Below, piece after piece: positions 13,515 to 24,989 of a stretch of 64,000 nt of DNA. Made by a program: the position numbers and the translations under genes. This stretch comes from Dasypus novemcinctus (Eukaryota; Chordata; Mammalia; Cingulata; Dasypodidae). The notes under the pieces are model-generated. The model was not told the origin of the DNA. It did no database searches and saw only the letters and a program-made list of their open reading frames with translations. Where the stretch lies: positions 27,247,278-27,311,277 of the forward strand of contig NC_080689.1 in the NCBI RefSeq assembly GCF_030445035.2. Reading direction: 5' to 3'. Position 1 is the stretch's first letter, and every line of letters begins with the position of its first letter.

Positions 13515-15230
13515 CAGCTCTTTTTGGTTACTATTTGTATGGAATACCTTTTTCCCACCTTTCACTTTTTTTTTTTTTAATATTTATTTATTTATTTCTC
13601 TCCCCTTCCCCCCCCACCCCTGTTGTCTGTTCTCTGTGTCTATTTGCTGTGTCTTCTTTTGTCCACTTCTGTTGTCAGGGGCACGGGAATCTGTGTCGGA
13701 ATCTGTGTTTCTTTTTGTTGCGTCATCTTGTTGTGTCAGCTCTCCATGTGTGCGGCACCATTTCTGGGCAGGCTGCACTTTCTTTTGCGCTGGGCGGCTC
13801 TCCTTATAGGGTGCACTCCTTGCGCATGGGGCTCCCCTATGCGGGGGGCACCCCTGCGTGGCAGGGCACTCCTTGCGCGCATCAGCGCTGCACATGGCCA
13901 GCTCCACACGGGTCAAGGAGGCCCGGGGTTTGAACTGTGGACCTCCCATGTGGTGGACGGACGCCCTAACCACTGGGCCAAGTCCGCTGCCCCACCTTTC
14001 ACTTTTAACCTGACTGTGTCCTTAAGTTTGAGGTAAGTCTCTTATAGACAGTTCATATTTTTTATCCATTCTATCAGTTTGTCTTTTGATTGGGGAGTTC
14101 AATTCATTAACATTCAGTGTTATTACTGTTAAGGCATTACTTACTTCATCCATTTTGCCCTTTGGTTCTCTGTTGTCATATCGTTCTATTGTCTGTCTTC
14201 TTATCCCTTAGTTTACCCTTCTTGATAAAGTCATTTCTAAAGTCTTCTCCAGATCTCTCACCTTTGTTTTTTCCTTTTCAGACTGCAGCACCTCCTTTAG
14301 TATCTCTTTTAAATCTGGTCTTTTGGTAACATATTCTATCAGTTTTTGTTTGTCTGTGAAGACTGAACTCACCCTCATTTTTGAAGGACAGCTTTGCCAG
14401 ATACAGAATTTTTGACTGGCAGTTTTTCTCTTTCAGTACCTTAAATACATCATACCACTTTCTTCTCACCTCCATGGTTTCTGATGAGAGACCGGCACTT
14501 AATCTTATCGAGGTTCCCTTATACGTAATGCTTTGCTTTTCTCTTGCTGCTTTCAGAATCCTCTATATTTCTGATATTTTTCATTATGAATAGTAGGTGT
14601 CTCTAGGTAGGTCTATTTGGATTTATTCTGTTTGGGGTGCATTGTCCTTCTTGAACTTTGATATTTATGTCCTTCATAAGGGTTGGGAAATTTTCAGTCA
14701 TTATTTCCTCAGATATTCTTTCTGCCCATTTTCCATTGTGAATGCTTGTGTATTTTGCATTGTCATTCAATTCCCTGGGAGTCTTTTCCATTTTTTTCTA
14801 TTCTCTTCTCTTGGCTTTTGCATTTCAGATGTTCTGTTTTCAAAATCACTAATTCTGTCTTTGAGCAATTCAAATCTGCTCTTATGTGCTTCTAATTATT
14901 TTTAATCTCATCCATTGTGTCTTTGATTCCCATTAGGTCTGTTACTTTTATTTGCAGGCTTTCAAATTGTTCTTTATGCTCTCCTATTGTCTTCTTAATA
15001 TCCTTTATTTCTTTAGTCATATATTTTTAAAATTGTTTGAACTGATTTAGGAGAGTTGTGTGATTATTGCTGATTAATTGTCTTAAATTCTGTATCTCTT
15101 CAGGATATTTGTATTGTTCTTTAGATTGGGCCATCTCTTCCTATTTCCTATTATGGCTTGTAATTTTTTGCTAATGTCTCGGCATCTGAATATGTTGGTG
15201 AATTTACTCTGGTAGCTAATTTCTCTCTCT
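13515..15230 (-). mobile_element. L1/HAL1-type LINE fragment, antisense, split by a SINE
   Basis: Flanks of the SINE at 13570-13990 join across its TSD into TGGAATACCTTTTTCCCACC and CCTGACTGTGTCCTTAAG, the complement of an L1-type sequence. Continuing blocks include TCTTTTGATTGGGGAGTTCAATTC (14085), TTCTCTTGCTGCTTTCAGAATCC (14540), TTGGGAAATTTTCAGTCATTATTTCC (14685) and TCACTAATTCTGTC (14850), seen in antisense L1M/HAL1 elements of many mammals. No intact frame remains. Confidence 0.6.
13570..13990 (-). mobile_element. DAS-type SINE, long form, inverted
   Basis: Complete inverted copy. On the plus strand it runs from a T-rich start (TTTTTTTTTAATATTTATTTA) to the complement of the head (CACTGGGCCAAGTCCGCTGC). 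TSD CCCACCTTTCACTTTT (16 bp, perfect) at 13554-13569 and 13991-14006, indicating a fairly young insertion. Confidence 0.93.
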
Positions 15231-15935
15231 TGCCTATTGTTTTTTTTTTTTTTATTTTTTTTACACAGTTCTTCTTTAATTTTAATTTAACTTATTTTCA
15301 GTCTTTAAAATTGCCCAGCTTAAGTTTTCAAAATCGGGCCAGGGACTCACTAGTGGGGCACAGATTTTCTCCCACGGGTTGGATGCAGACAGCACAGTTT
15401 TGTCCAAGCAATTTCCAGACTGGACAGCAGATAGTGCTAGTCAGTACACCTTTCCATGGAGATGTTTCAGTCTAGGGTTTCCTGTGTTCCTTTGTCGAAT
15501 CTCCTGAGTGGAGATTCAAAGTGGGTTCTGTTGGTTGGATTCACTGAAGAAAATCACCTTGACCTCCCCTGCCTTTTCCCTTGAAATAGCTGACAGGGAG
15601 GAAGACATCTGTTCTCTGTCAGTTGGCTGCAGTGAGCCAGGTGTTCTACCCCAGCTTAATATCTTGGGGCTTTGGGAGGGGAGCCCTTCCCAGCCGCCTC
15701 AGGGGCTTGGTAACTCATGTTGGTCATTTTGACTTTTTCTTCTTTCTGTCCTTCATTTTCCTGGGAGTTATGCAGCACTATCCTGGGCTCCTGACCCTCA
15801 AAGCAGGTCCCTCAGACAGCTTTTGCCTCTTTCACCATTGTTTTTGTGAGATCATTCAGTTCTGCCTGTTAGTCTGTCACCATCTTCCCACAGTCCTCCA
15901 TGCTCTATTTTTTGCTGCATAGCAAATTACCCTCT
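15231..15935. other. unassigned sequence, T-rich start
   Basis: A run of T at 15239-15262 opens the stretch. The rest (to about 15900) shows no gene or repeat that I can name with confidence. It could be further antisense L1-related sequence. The end (15905-15935, GCTGCATAGCAAATTACCCTC) looks like the start of an MLT1 LTR that continues after later insertions at about 16847. Confidence 0.35.
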
Positions 15936-15939
15936 AAAC

Positions 15940-16320
15940 TACGGTGACCAGAGAAAGATTACTGGTTATCCAGGGCTAGTGGAGGGTTGGGGGAATTGAA
16001 GATATTGGAGGATAATAGCTAAAGAGTATAGTGTTTATCTTTTGGAGTGATTAAAATATTCTAAAATTGATTATCTAATAATCTGTAACAAGTGCTCCAC
16101 CATGTGTGGAGTGTTGATAGCGGGGTGTTGTATGAGAATTCTGCATATGTGTGTGATTGTTTTGTAAGTTCACAACTTCTGTAATAAAACATATTTTTTA
16201 AAAAGTTCTAAAATTGGATAGGGTTGGTGATTGCACAACTCTAAAACAAATGAATTGTATACTTCTAATGAGTGAATATTACCGTAGGTGAGTTATATCT
16301 CAATAAAGCTGTAAAAAACA
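15940..16320 (+). mobile_element. two LINE-1 3' UTR ends in tandem
   Basis: The first (15940-16200) contains GGGTTGGGGGAATTG and ends GTAATAAAACATATTTTTTA. The second (16200-16320) contains GATTGCACAACTCTAAAAC, AATGAATTGTATACTTC and ends TATCTCAATAAAGCTG plus A. Both are classic L1 3' UTR ends in sense orientation. Confidence 0.6.
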
Positions 16321-16452
16321 TCTAGAGTGGCTGAAAAACTTAGTTTGCCCAAGACTTCCCTGGTTTTAGCACTGCAAGTACCACATCCCAGGAATCCCTT
16401 AGTCCTGAGCAAACCAGGACAACTGGTTCCTCTGTTCAAAACTTAGTGGTCT

Positions 16453-16846
16453 GGGAAGTAGATGTGGCTCACGTGATTGGGCTTCTACCTACCACGTGGG
16501 AGGACCCAGGTTCGGTTCCTGGTGCCTCCTGCAGAAGACAAGGTGGCATGACAGGCAGATGCGGTGAAATGACACAGCAAGATGATGCAACAAACAGACA
16601 CAAAGAGGAAAGACAATGAGAGACACAACAAACCAGGGAGCTGAGGTGGCTCAGGTGACTGAGTGCCTCTCTCCCATATAGGAGGTCCTGGGTTCAGTTT
16701 CCAGTGTCTCCTAAAGAGAAGATGAGCAGACACAGAAAGCACATAGCAAATGGACACAGGGAGCAGACAGTGACTGCAAAACAGCAAGGGGAGGAGGGAT
16801 AAATACATAAAATCAATCTTTAAAACAAAACAAAACAAAACAAAAC
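16453..16846 (+). mobile_element. DAS-type SINE, dimeric form
   Basis: First tRNA-like head GGAAGTAGATGTGGCTCACG with B box near 16509 (GGTTCGGTTCC). A second head (GAGCTGAGGTGGCTCAGGTG, B box GGGTTCAGTTTCC) lies at about 16638-16702. The tail is (CAAAA)n at 16820-16845. No clear TSD is visible beyond ACTTAG. Confidence 0.85.
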
Positions 16847-17275
16847 CAGTGACTTAGAACATTTGTCATTTCACTGGATCAAGAATCCAGGAGCTGCTTA
16901 AGTGGGTATTTCTGGCTCAAGGGCTCAGGAAGCTACAGCCAAGCTGCCAGCTGGGGCTGCAGTCATCTGAAGGCTTGACTGGGGCTTGAGGATTTGCTTC
17001 CAAGCTCACTCGCGGTTTTGGCAAGAGGCCTCAGTTTATTGCCATGTGGCTGGCCTACCCTAGGAGGGAGTGATCTGAGACATAGACAGAAAGACCAGGA
17101 TGGATGCTATAGTATCTTTTATAACCTAATCTTTGAAGTGACATGCCATCACTTCTGTCATATTCCATTGGTCACACAGATCAAAGCTAGTACAATGTGG
17201 GAGGGAATTAAACAAGGTGTGCATTCCAGAAAGTAGATTATTAGGCCATCCTTGAGGCTGGCTCCCATAAACTAT
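16847..17275 (+). mobile_element. MLT1-type MaLR LTR fragment
   Basis: Recognisable MLT1 blocks in order: GTGACTTAGAACATTTGTC, CATCTGAAGGCTTGACTGGG (16968), TTCCAAGCTCACTCG (17000), TTTTATAACCTAATC (17116), GAAGTGACATGCCATCACTT (17135), ATATTCCATTGGTCAC (17159). Its 5' part appears displaced to about 15905 by the L1 and SINE insertions. Confidence 0.6.
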
Positions 17276-17512
17276 AATCCTAACTTGGACCCTGTCAACA
17301 TTTTACTAACTTTTTGCTGACATTTAAATTAAAACATGCTCAATATAGATATGGACAATCAAGAGTAAAGTATAATAGAAAAACATGGCATGATGAATAC
17401 TTTGCACATTCATTTGGCCTCTCTCACTGCTTATATAGATTTCTAGGTGCACACTTATTAGGGCACATGGTTTAAACATACGAAGACTCTTGTTACATTT
17501 TGCCAGATGCTT

Positions 17513-17948
17513 CCTTTTTTTATTTTTTTAAAGATTCATTTTTTATTTATTTCTCTCGCCTTACCCACCCCCTCCCCACCCCAGTTGTCTGCTCTTTGTG
17601 TCCATTCGCTGTGTGTTCTTCTGTGACCACTTCTATCCTTATCAGCAGCACCGGGAATCTGTGTTTCTTTTTTGTTCCGTCATCTTACTGCATCAGCTCT
17701 CCGTGTGTGTGGCGCCATTCTTGGGCAGGCTGCACTCTATTTTGCGCTGGGCGGCTCTCCTTACAGTGCTCACTCCATGCGCATGGGGCTCCCTTATGTG
17801 CGGGACACCCCTGCGTGGCACCGTACTCCTTGCACCCATCGGCAATGTGCATGGGCCAGCTCCACACGGGTCAAGGAAGCCTGGGTTTGAACTGCGGACC
17901 TCCCATGTGGTAGGCGGACACACTATCCATTGGGCCAAGTCCGCTCTC
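17513..17948 (-). mobile_element. DAS-type SINE, long form, inverted
   Basis: Full inverted copy ending in the complement of the head (CATTGGGCCAAGTCCGCTCT). TSD CCAGATGCTT at 17503-17512 and 17949-17958. Confidence 0.92.
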
Positions 17949-18689
17949 CCAGATGCTTTCTGATACTTGCAGAGTATCAGAATGCCAATTTTGCTATAGC
18001 CTGGCTAGCCTCAATTATTATCGTTAGTAACTTTGCCATTTCTGGATGAAAAATTATACCTTCTTGTTTCAGAGTGTCTTTAAATAGAAGGCAGAACAAT
18101 TTTCTATAAGTTTAGTGGCCATTGCTAATACATATGCATGTAGCAGGCCATAAATTCTTTCTAGATTTATTTATTTATTCATTTAATATTTACTGAGTGT
18201 CTCTTATAAGAACAGGGAAGTGTCCCTGCTCCCAAGAAGCTCACAGTTGAGTGAGGAAAGCAGACAAGAAAATAGTTCAATATTCCTTGGGGAATATTTT
18301 AAAAGCACAGAATCAAGAAACCATTTGGTTGCTGATAGAGACTGTGTGTACTTTTCTCTTGCTAAAGCATCAAGTACAGAGAGGTAGAGGAATAAGGGAG
18401 TGTTTAGAGAATCATGCTAGACAGGTAACTTCAACCCAAATATTGGGCCTTCTCAGACCTTACCCCTGAGGGCAATAGGAAAGTAGAGAAGATTTTTAAG
18501 CATGGGAGTAAAATAGTCAGATTTGTGCTTTTTAAATCACCCTTTGGCCAAAGTGTGGAGATGGGCAAGACTGGGGAGGTAAGATGGCCAGACAGAGGCT
18601 GCAGCTGTAGTCCAGGAAAGAGATGAAGATGACCTGATCTAGAAGAGTGGCCATAAGGACACTGAGGTATAAATGTCATATCTCATCCC

Positions 18690-19450
18690 AGCCTAGGCTC
18701 TGAGAAAATCAAGCAATAAAGCAAAGGATTGACAGATGGAACCTAAAATGTGCCCTTTATTGCTGATTGAGCTAAGTTTGAGGTCTTAGCTTACTGTGAG
18801 AGCAAATGATATGTTAACTAACCCCCTAGGCTGGGGCTGGCTTCTCTGAGGTGAACATTGTGCTGTGCCACTCAGATCCCTTCCAAAATAAAGGACTTAA
18901 CTCCCCTGGTTGCTGGGAATGCTGCTGGCTGACACCCTAAGCTAGCAGCCCTCTATGAAAATGTGAGTGTAGGCTAAGTGAGCCCTCATGCCCCAAATCA
19001 CACTCCCTGGAGCGGCCCACATTCAGTGACTGATCATAATGGAGAATATAAAAGCTTGGCTACCCATCCCCAATTTGAGACAACTCTGAAGGTCATCTCA
19101 TGTCTGGAGGTCCCCAAAGGCCAGTTGAGGCCTTTAGTGAGATTGAATCGCACTCAATATTTCTTGCTTCCCATCCTTCTCCTTCCTTTCCCTTCTTGCT
19201 CCTTCTCTTCTCTCCTTTTCCCATCCCATCCCATGACATCCCATTCCCTTTCCTCCTTTTCCCTTTGCCCAATCCCCATTCCTTCCCTTCTCAATCTATC
19301 TCTTTCCTTCCCTTTCCTCCCCATTCCATTCTTTTTCTTCCCTTCCCCGTCCTTCCACAAATGTTGATTCTAAAAGCACTCTCTAATAAACCCCTGTGTG
19401 CCAATCTCCATCTCTGAGTCTGCTTCCCAGGGAATCCAACCTGTGATACT
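18690..19450 (+). mobile_element. LTR-like insertion within L2
   Basis: The segment interrupts the L2. It contains a TATA-like AATATAAAAGCTTGG (19048), a long pyrimidine tract (19156-19365), AATAAA at 19385-19390 and the ending TCCAACCTGTGATA, the layout of an ERV LTR. I could not define exact ends or a TSD, and the family is not known to me. Confidence 0.4.
19156..19365 (+). repeat. pyrimidine-rich low-complexity tract
   Basis: About 210 bp of irregular TTCC/CCCATTCC repeats with almost only C and T on the plus strand. Long ORFs on both strands here are products of composition. Confidence 0.85.
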
Positions 19451-20041
19451 CTCTGGGGAAAACTACACCTGGAAGCTTAGAATGTGTGGCTCACTGAAGG
19501 CAGGTAGCAGCCAAGAGGATGAAGGGTGGCTCTGAACTGGGCATCCCTAACTTTTTCTGCCCAAATTTACAAATCATGAAATTCCCTGAAATAGAGTGGT
19601 TAAATCATGGAGAGATGTCAGGAATTACACCAACTATGTTTCTTCAACGAAGTAGAAATAGTGGGACAACGTTGAGTGATATTAAGGAGATGGAATCATT
19701 AGGAATTAATGTATCAATTATGGATGAGGGAAAATAGGGTCAGACAAAATTACTTCTAGGTTTTTGACTTAGACAACTGAGTGGCTGGTAGTGCCATTTA
19801 CTGAGATAAAAGAAAAAATAAGTTTTCAGGAAACTTGTGGTTTCTTTAGGATGTCCAAGCAGAGTTGTTTGCTAGGCAATTGAAAATACAACTCTGGAGT
19901 TCAGGAGAGTGACCTGGTATAGTGATAAAATATGTATACTCGTCAGCTCTCACCTGGTAATGACAAGGATCCCACAAAGTTGACAGAGAAATGATTCAGG
20001 AAACAGGAATCAACTTATTTTAAAAAACAACAACTCTAATA

Positions 20042-20406
20042 CAGGGATTCTTAACCCTTTTTGTTCCACAGATCCATTTGCCAGTGAGGTGAAAACAATG
20101 GACCTCTTCTCGGAATGCAGCGACAGATGGTTTTATGACACTCAACTAGTGTCAGGTCTAACAACTACCGTAATTTTGAAGTATGAATGAGCATAAGCGA
20201 TTTTTTGAGATATGCAACAACTAATGTGATATGAAATGAATACTACTGTAATTTATTGCATACATTCATAAGTGAAGGAAATGCTAGATTTCAATTAGAA
20301 GTCAGAGGAAATAAAGGTAATAAGTCAATCTTTTTTTAACCCCAGGTCACAGACCCCCTGAAATCTTTCCATATACCTGTTGGGGGGTCGTGGTTAAAAA
20401 CCCCTG
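20042..20406. mobile_element. hAT-Charlie-type nonautonomous DNA transposon
   Basis: The ends are inverted repeats (CAGGGATTCTTAACCC at 20042 and GTGGTTAAAAACCCCTG ending 20406). The 8-bp duplication CTCTAATA (20034-20041) and CTTTAATA (20407-20414), one mismatch, is the hAT signature. The interior is A/T-rich with no transposase frame. The exact family name is not certain. Confidence 0.75.
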
Positions 20407-21108
20407 CTTTAATAAGTATTTTAAAAGATTTAAGAAGCTATTATGTACCTAAAACAAGAGAAAGGATGCTATAAAAAAGACTAATTAGAAATACAAGGAG
20501 GTCTTGGGAATGAAAAGTATGATTGCCAAAATAAAAATTTTACTAGAAGAATTAGAAGATAAAGTTGATAAAAATAGACTATGAGAGGAAAGGTGAGAGA
20601 CATAGTGGATAATTCCCAAGGATTCAACTGTCAACTAATAGTATCTTTATGTAAATCCTGTCCTAGTTCCTTTCTTTAATAATTTTCATGATTCATCCTT
20701 AGATGAGTTTTTGCACCAGCTTAGTTCATGTGGGAGAGGCCAGGGATTTTGTGTTAGGCTGAAGGAAAGGATCCAGCAGAGGGGAAGAGATGGAGGGGCT
20801 GAGGAAGAAAGGGATAACTGGCGATGGTGGTGGTGGGGTGCTCCTGAAAGGCTGGAACGGATAGATTGTAAGTTCCGGTCCCTTTACAAAGGGAGGGAAA
20901 AACATGTAGATGTAGATAACTTCATAGACTGGAGATTGGAAATGGTGGGATTTCTCTTGTGAAAGCTTCTATTTTCTCTCTGAAGTATAAGCATTGTCAT
21001 CTGTTGAGGTTTAGTGGGTGAGCATTTGGGGTGGGGGTGGGACGTGGCTGGAGAATTTTGAGAAGTATGGAGATATTTTGAAATAGCTTAAATGAAGGAT
21101 GGGAAGAC

Positions 21109-21136
21109 GGGGGGGGGGGGGGGGGGGGGCGGGGGG
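21109..21136 (+). repeat. poly(G) tract
   Basis: Twenty-one G, one C and six more G. Such a run can form G-quadruplexes. It is also a common assembly error point. Confidence 0.9.
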
Positions 21137-21250
21137 AAACCTTCTTAGGGAAACAAGAAATGCTTTTCAGCCTGCTCTGAGGGCCCTGGGGAGTTTATAG
21201 GCCAACACCAGTGTGCAGCTAAGAGTAGATTTTGACAATCAGAGCTGAAG

Positions 21251-23295
21251 CAAGGAATCGCTAAAAAAGAAGAGACAAGCTAGTCTTGTAATGAAAAGAC
21301 ACTCAGGTTCTTCTGAGCAGAGAGTTATATAAATGAAAAATAGGAAAACATCCTCCTCTGACTCATAGGCCTCCTTTTCATCAGCTCTCGGGTCCTGCTT
21401 GGCTTCCTTTGATGTTTACAAAGGGACAGATGATTGTAAAGGGGAAAGGTGCAGGGTATAATAATACGGGAATGGGAGAAGCAGAGACGGAAGGAAGAGA
21501 CTGGAAAGCCTAAAGAGGGCAGGGAACAGCACGACCCCAGCTGAGAGGAAAGGGCTTCCTTGAGCTCTCTTCTCATTTCAGCCTCTGGTACAGAGAGCCC
21601 TGAAGGGATGAGAAACTTGGTTTTCTTCACTGCGGTATTCCGCTATTCCGAACATCTAGAACACAGCCTGGTAGCACACAGGTGTGGAATAAACTTTTAG
21701 TGAATTAATGAAGTCCACAATGCAGTCCCTGGCCTCTTTTTTTTTTTTTAATAGTGAGCACATGAGAGTCTCCTTTTTTCCCCCTTTACAAAAATTTTTC
21801 AGACAGCGTTTGGACTTGCTTTCAAGAGACAAATAGTCGTACTATTGGGCCAAAGGACCACCGCCCACCTCCCAACCAGAACTGCCTCTATCTGTTCTTC
21901 TTGGAGAAGGAAGGCACAGCTTGCGTTGCAAGAAACTTGCATAGGAAATGGTGCAATCTGGGCAGTTTTTCGTCCTAAATTAAAGAAACAGAAATTTAAG
22001 GAATCTTAGGAATATGAAACTGCTCTGGAACGATCTTTGTTGAGTTCTGTTGGAACCAGCTGAAATCTTGAAGGGCTGTCAAGCCAGCCAAGAAGAAAAG
22101 AAAATGAAAAATAACTTGGACAATCCTAGCCAAGGTCTGAAAAAGATTTCTAGAGCAGCTGCTATTTTTTTCTTTCCCAGAATGGTTTACCTTTCCCCCA
22201 GTTTGGCAATTCTGATAGGGTTGTTTTAGATCATTTTGGGGGTGGAATGAAGAAAGGAGGAGGGAATCCAGCATTTTGGAAGTAAGACAGTAACAGTCCA
22301 GTTAGTTGTATTCTTTAAGCTTTATACTTTACATAACTGTTTTACAAAAACATGTTAACTCCTTTTCCTGTTAGGCTGCCACTGACACCTAAGTAGGCTT
22401 TTACTCACGGCATGAAATTCTCTTTATTCACATCATTTGGGTCCTGTCCTCCCCTGCCTCCCTTCCCCCCAAACAGACTCAATGTCTTTGTGGTTTATGG
22501 CTCATCTCTCCAGAGCTTCATCTGTGGGGTGAAGGGCTATTTTGTCTGCCCTACAATTACCAAAGAGTGCAAAAAACAAAAACAAAACAAAACAAAAAAC
22601 TGCATATAGTCTGCTAGCTGGGCAGGGAACACTGTGCTGCACTAAATATTTTCCAGCAATGGTATCCCCAGCTTGCCCTTTTGCTGTGAGCAGTGCACAA
22701 AGTTGACAAGCATTTCCCCTTAAATCTCTACCTCCCCACTGCCAAGACTGGCTTGGCTTGTTCCCAGTCACTGGAAAGGGAGAAGGCAGCCTATAGAGCT
22801 GTGTTTTGCTTGCACCCTCATTCTCACCCCACTGTGAGGTGTTTGTTCTATAACTGAACTGGAAGCGAGAAAGCCACCTGAAATGATTTGCCCAGTTAGT
22901 CTGGGTAGATGTTGAGCTGGGGCTAAAGCACATTTCAGTGCCGGGCCTGGCCCTGGGCGCACTTGGTGAGTCACTGCTTCGCCCAGGAATGTAGCTAAAC
23001 TGGAATGCAAATCTGGGCCCCAGAATGCCTGACTGGGAGCAGGAATGTAGAAAAGGGAAGGTCTTTTCCTAAACATGGTGAAGACCTACATTCACAAAAG
23101 CTACAAAGGATCTAAAAAGAAAAATCATACAATACATGTACTGCAAAATTCTTTCTTCCATCCTCTCCCCCCACCTGCCTTCCAGGTTTCTCCCTAGGGC
23201 AAACACCTTGGGAGAGTTTGGAGTCTATTTTTTCAGGTATTTCTCTCTCTCTCTCCCTGTATGATGTATATATTGCATATGTATGTGTATAAACA
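21251..23295. other. no gene; mostly unassigned sequence
   Basis: No exon or clear young repeat is seen. An L2/MIR-like tail may lie at 21640-21715 (CTAGAACACAGCCTGG, GAATAAACTTTTAGTGAATTAATG). A short (CAAAA)n run is at 22568-22600 and a CT run at 23242-23256. Open frames of 60-145 codons have no recognisable protein similarity. Confidence 0.4.
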
Positions 23296-23447
23296 TTATA
23301 ATAATTTAATTAGTGTGATATTAGCCCAGGGAGAAATAAATAAAACAAGTGAAAATATAATAAAGGACCCAGAAACAGACCTACACATAAGTGGAAATTT
23401 AGTATATGATACAAGCAGTAGCACTGCAAATCAGTGAGGAAAAGATG

Positions 23448-23904
23448 TGAAGCGGGCTAGTAAGACAGGGAATCAATAGACAGATCTGGAACCTGGCAGA
23501 GAGTCCACATGGACACCAGTAACGCCCAAGATGGCTCCTGGAAGACCCCACCCCCAAGATTCTGCCATTCAGAACAAAGACTTCTTCTGGAAGCCAGGAG
23601 AAGCCCCGGATATTCCCCAAGGACTTTATCATTGGGCCTTCATGGGGACTTGATGGGTAGGGTAATCAATCAAAACAGCAAACACCTGGAACTCCTTCCC
23701 TGCCAATTGTAAAGGAGTGGAATAATTAACAGTTCAAAAGCGAGGCCTGAAGGCTCTCTCTCACTTTCATGCTCTCTCACCTGTGGACCCGTTCCTGCCC
23801 TCTCAGTACTGCTCTTGCCATTTTTCCTCTGCCTTGTGGCCACGCAAGTAAAACTTGGGCATTTCTTCAGCAGAAGTCAAGAACCTAAGTAAAATTCAGT
23901 AAGC
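23448..23904 (+). mobile_element. solo LTR of an endogenous retrovirus inserted in L1
   Basis: The 457-bp segment interrupts the L1 frame with GATG on both sides (23444-23447 and 23905-23908), a 4-bp duplication as made by class I ERVs. It contains a CT-rich promoter-like part and the string AAGTAAAACTTGGGC near 23846. It starts TGAAGC, but the right end is not a clean CA, so the exact boundary may be a few bases off. Confidence 0.55.
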
Positions 23905-24394
23905 GATGGGCTGTTCAGAAAATGGTGCTTGACAATGAGTTGTCCATAGGGAATAAAATGAAATGACTCTTTACCTCACAATATTTAGAAAAATAAAATT
24001 CAAATGGATTAAAGATGAAATAAGTAAAGCAAAAATTGAAACTTTTATTAAAAAGTAGGTATTTTTATAATATAGGATTAGGGAAAGAGCTTTCCAGTAA
24101 GACATAAAAAACACAGACCACAAGTCCATTGATGCATTTGACTACTTTTCAATTTAAAACATCAATTCCATTTACAGCACAAAGAAAAGTAAAAGATACT
24201 GAGTGGGAGAAGATATTGAACTATAAAAGATACCAAGCTAAAAGCTCAAAGATACTGATTGGGAGAAGTAACAGTAGAAATGAATATGGATAGGTAATTC
24301 ACAAAAATGGAAACTCAAAATAACTAATAAACATATGAAATTAGGCTCAATCTCATTATAATTCTGGGAAATGCAAACATTTTAAAATGTGATG

Positions 24395-24600
24395 TTTTTA
24401 TGGTGGTCCAAGCCACCTTCATCTTTTGTCTGAATCAATAGTCTCCTAACTAGTCTTTCTGCTTTTTTCATTGTCCATTACAGTCTGTTCCCAGCACAGC
24501 AACCAGAGTGATTCTTTTATAAAACCTAAGTCAAATCACCAAACAGCTTTACACAGTCAGTTCAAGTGAAAGTTATCACAGGGTTATCATAACACCATAT
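24395..24600 (+). mobile_element. LINE-2 fragment
   Basis: Matches the L2 order: GTGGTCCAAGCCACCTTCATC, AATAGTCTCCTAACTAGTC, CAGCACAGCAACCAGAGTG, TTTTATAAAACCTAAGTCAAATC. It is sense orientation and very old. Confidence 0.55.
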
Positions 24601-24989
24601 TCATCCTCTCAGCCCATTACCGTTTGGACTTCTTTTCCTATTGCTCTCCCCGGTGCTCAATAAATACTTGTAGAATTCACAAAAGACCCTTATCAGCATT
24701 TGTTTGAGGATGGAGGTCTGATGAGTGTTGGCAGTGACTTGCGGGTGCAGACACTCATACATTGCTTGTGCGAGTGTAAGTGTGTGCAAAAAACTTTTGG
24801 AGAACAATTTGTAAATAGTTAAAAGCTAAGCATATCCTTCTTCCAGACCATGCCTATTCTAAGTATAAACCCAAGAGAGATTCTTTAACATATGCACAAA
24901 GGGAATTTAATTGTATGTTTGGCATAGGCTTGTTGTAATAGCAAAAAAATAAAAATTGTGAACAGATTTATTAATTTTTTAAAATGTCA

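Larger units (their letters stand above)
18165..21250 (-). mobile_element. old LINE-2 element, antisense, split by an LTR-like insert and a hAT element
   Basis: Three pieces follow the reverse complement of L2. The 3' tail is at 18165-18690 (TTTATTCATTTAATATTTACTGAG, CAAGAAGCTCACAGTTGAG, GCTGCAGCTGTAGTCCAGG). The middle is at about 19600-20033 (ATTACTTCTAGGTTTTTGAC, AGTGCCATTTACTGAGAT, GAAAATACAACTCTGGAGTTC). A further part at about 20700-21250 carries a G run. Each piece fits where the previous leaves off, so one L2 was inserted first and later interrupted. Frames are destroyed. Confidence 0.55.
23300..24975 (+). mobile_element. LINE-1 ORF2 3' part, sense, split by a solo LTR and an L2 segment
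   Basis: The pieces 23300-23443, 23909-24390 and about 24690-24975 follow L1 ORF2 C-terminal order: GGACCCAGAAACAGACCTAC (23366), AAATGGTGCTTGACAATGAG (23920), AAAATTCAAATGGATTAAAG (23996), and later TGTAATAGCAAAAAAATAAAAATTG (24935). Interruptions are described separately. All frames are broken. Confidence 0.65.

Noticed and set aside
11820-14036. Recurring open frames of 80-140 codons with similar peptides across the window (also near 7455, 32560, 39001, 42679, 45051, 62240)
   Set aside because: All are in the GC-rich body of the DAS-SINE; the same peptide text recurs because the SINE recurs. No evidence of translation or constraint.
19154-19417. Open frames on both strands in the pyrimidine tract
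   Set aside because: Low-complexity composition explains them.
22502-22933. 143-codon open frame, minus strand
   Set aside because: Its C-terminal part translates a (CAAAA)n run; no domain is recognised.
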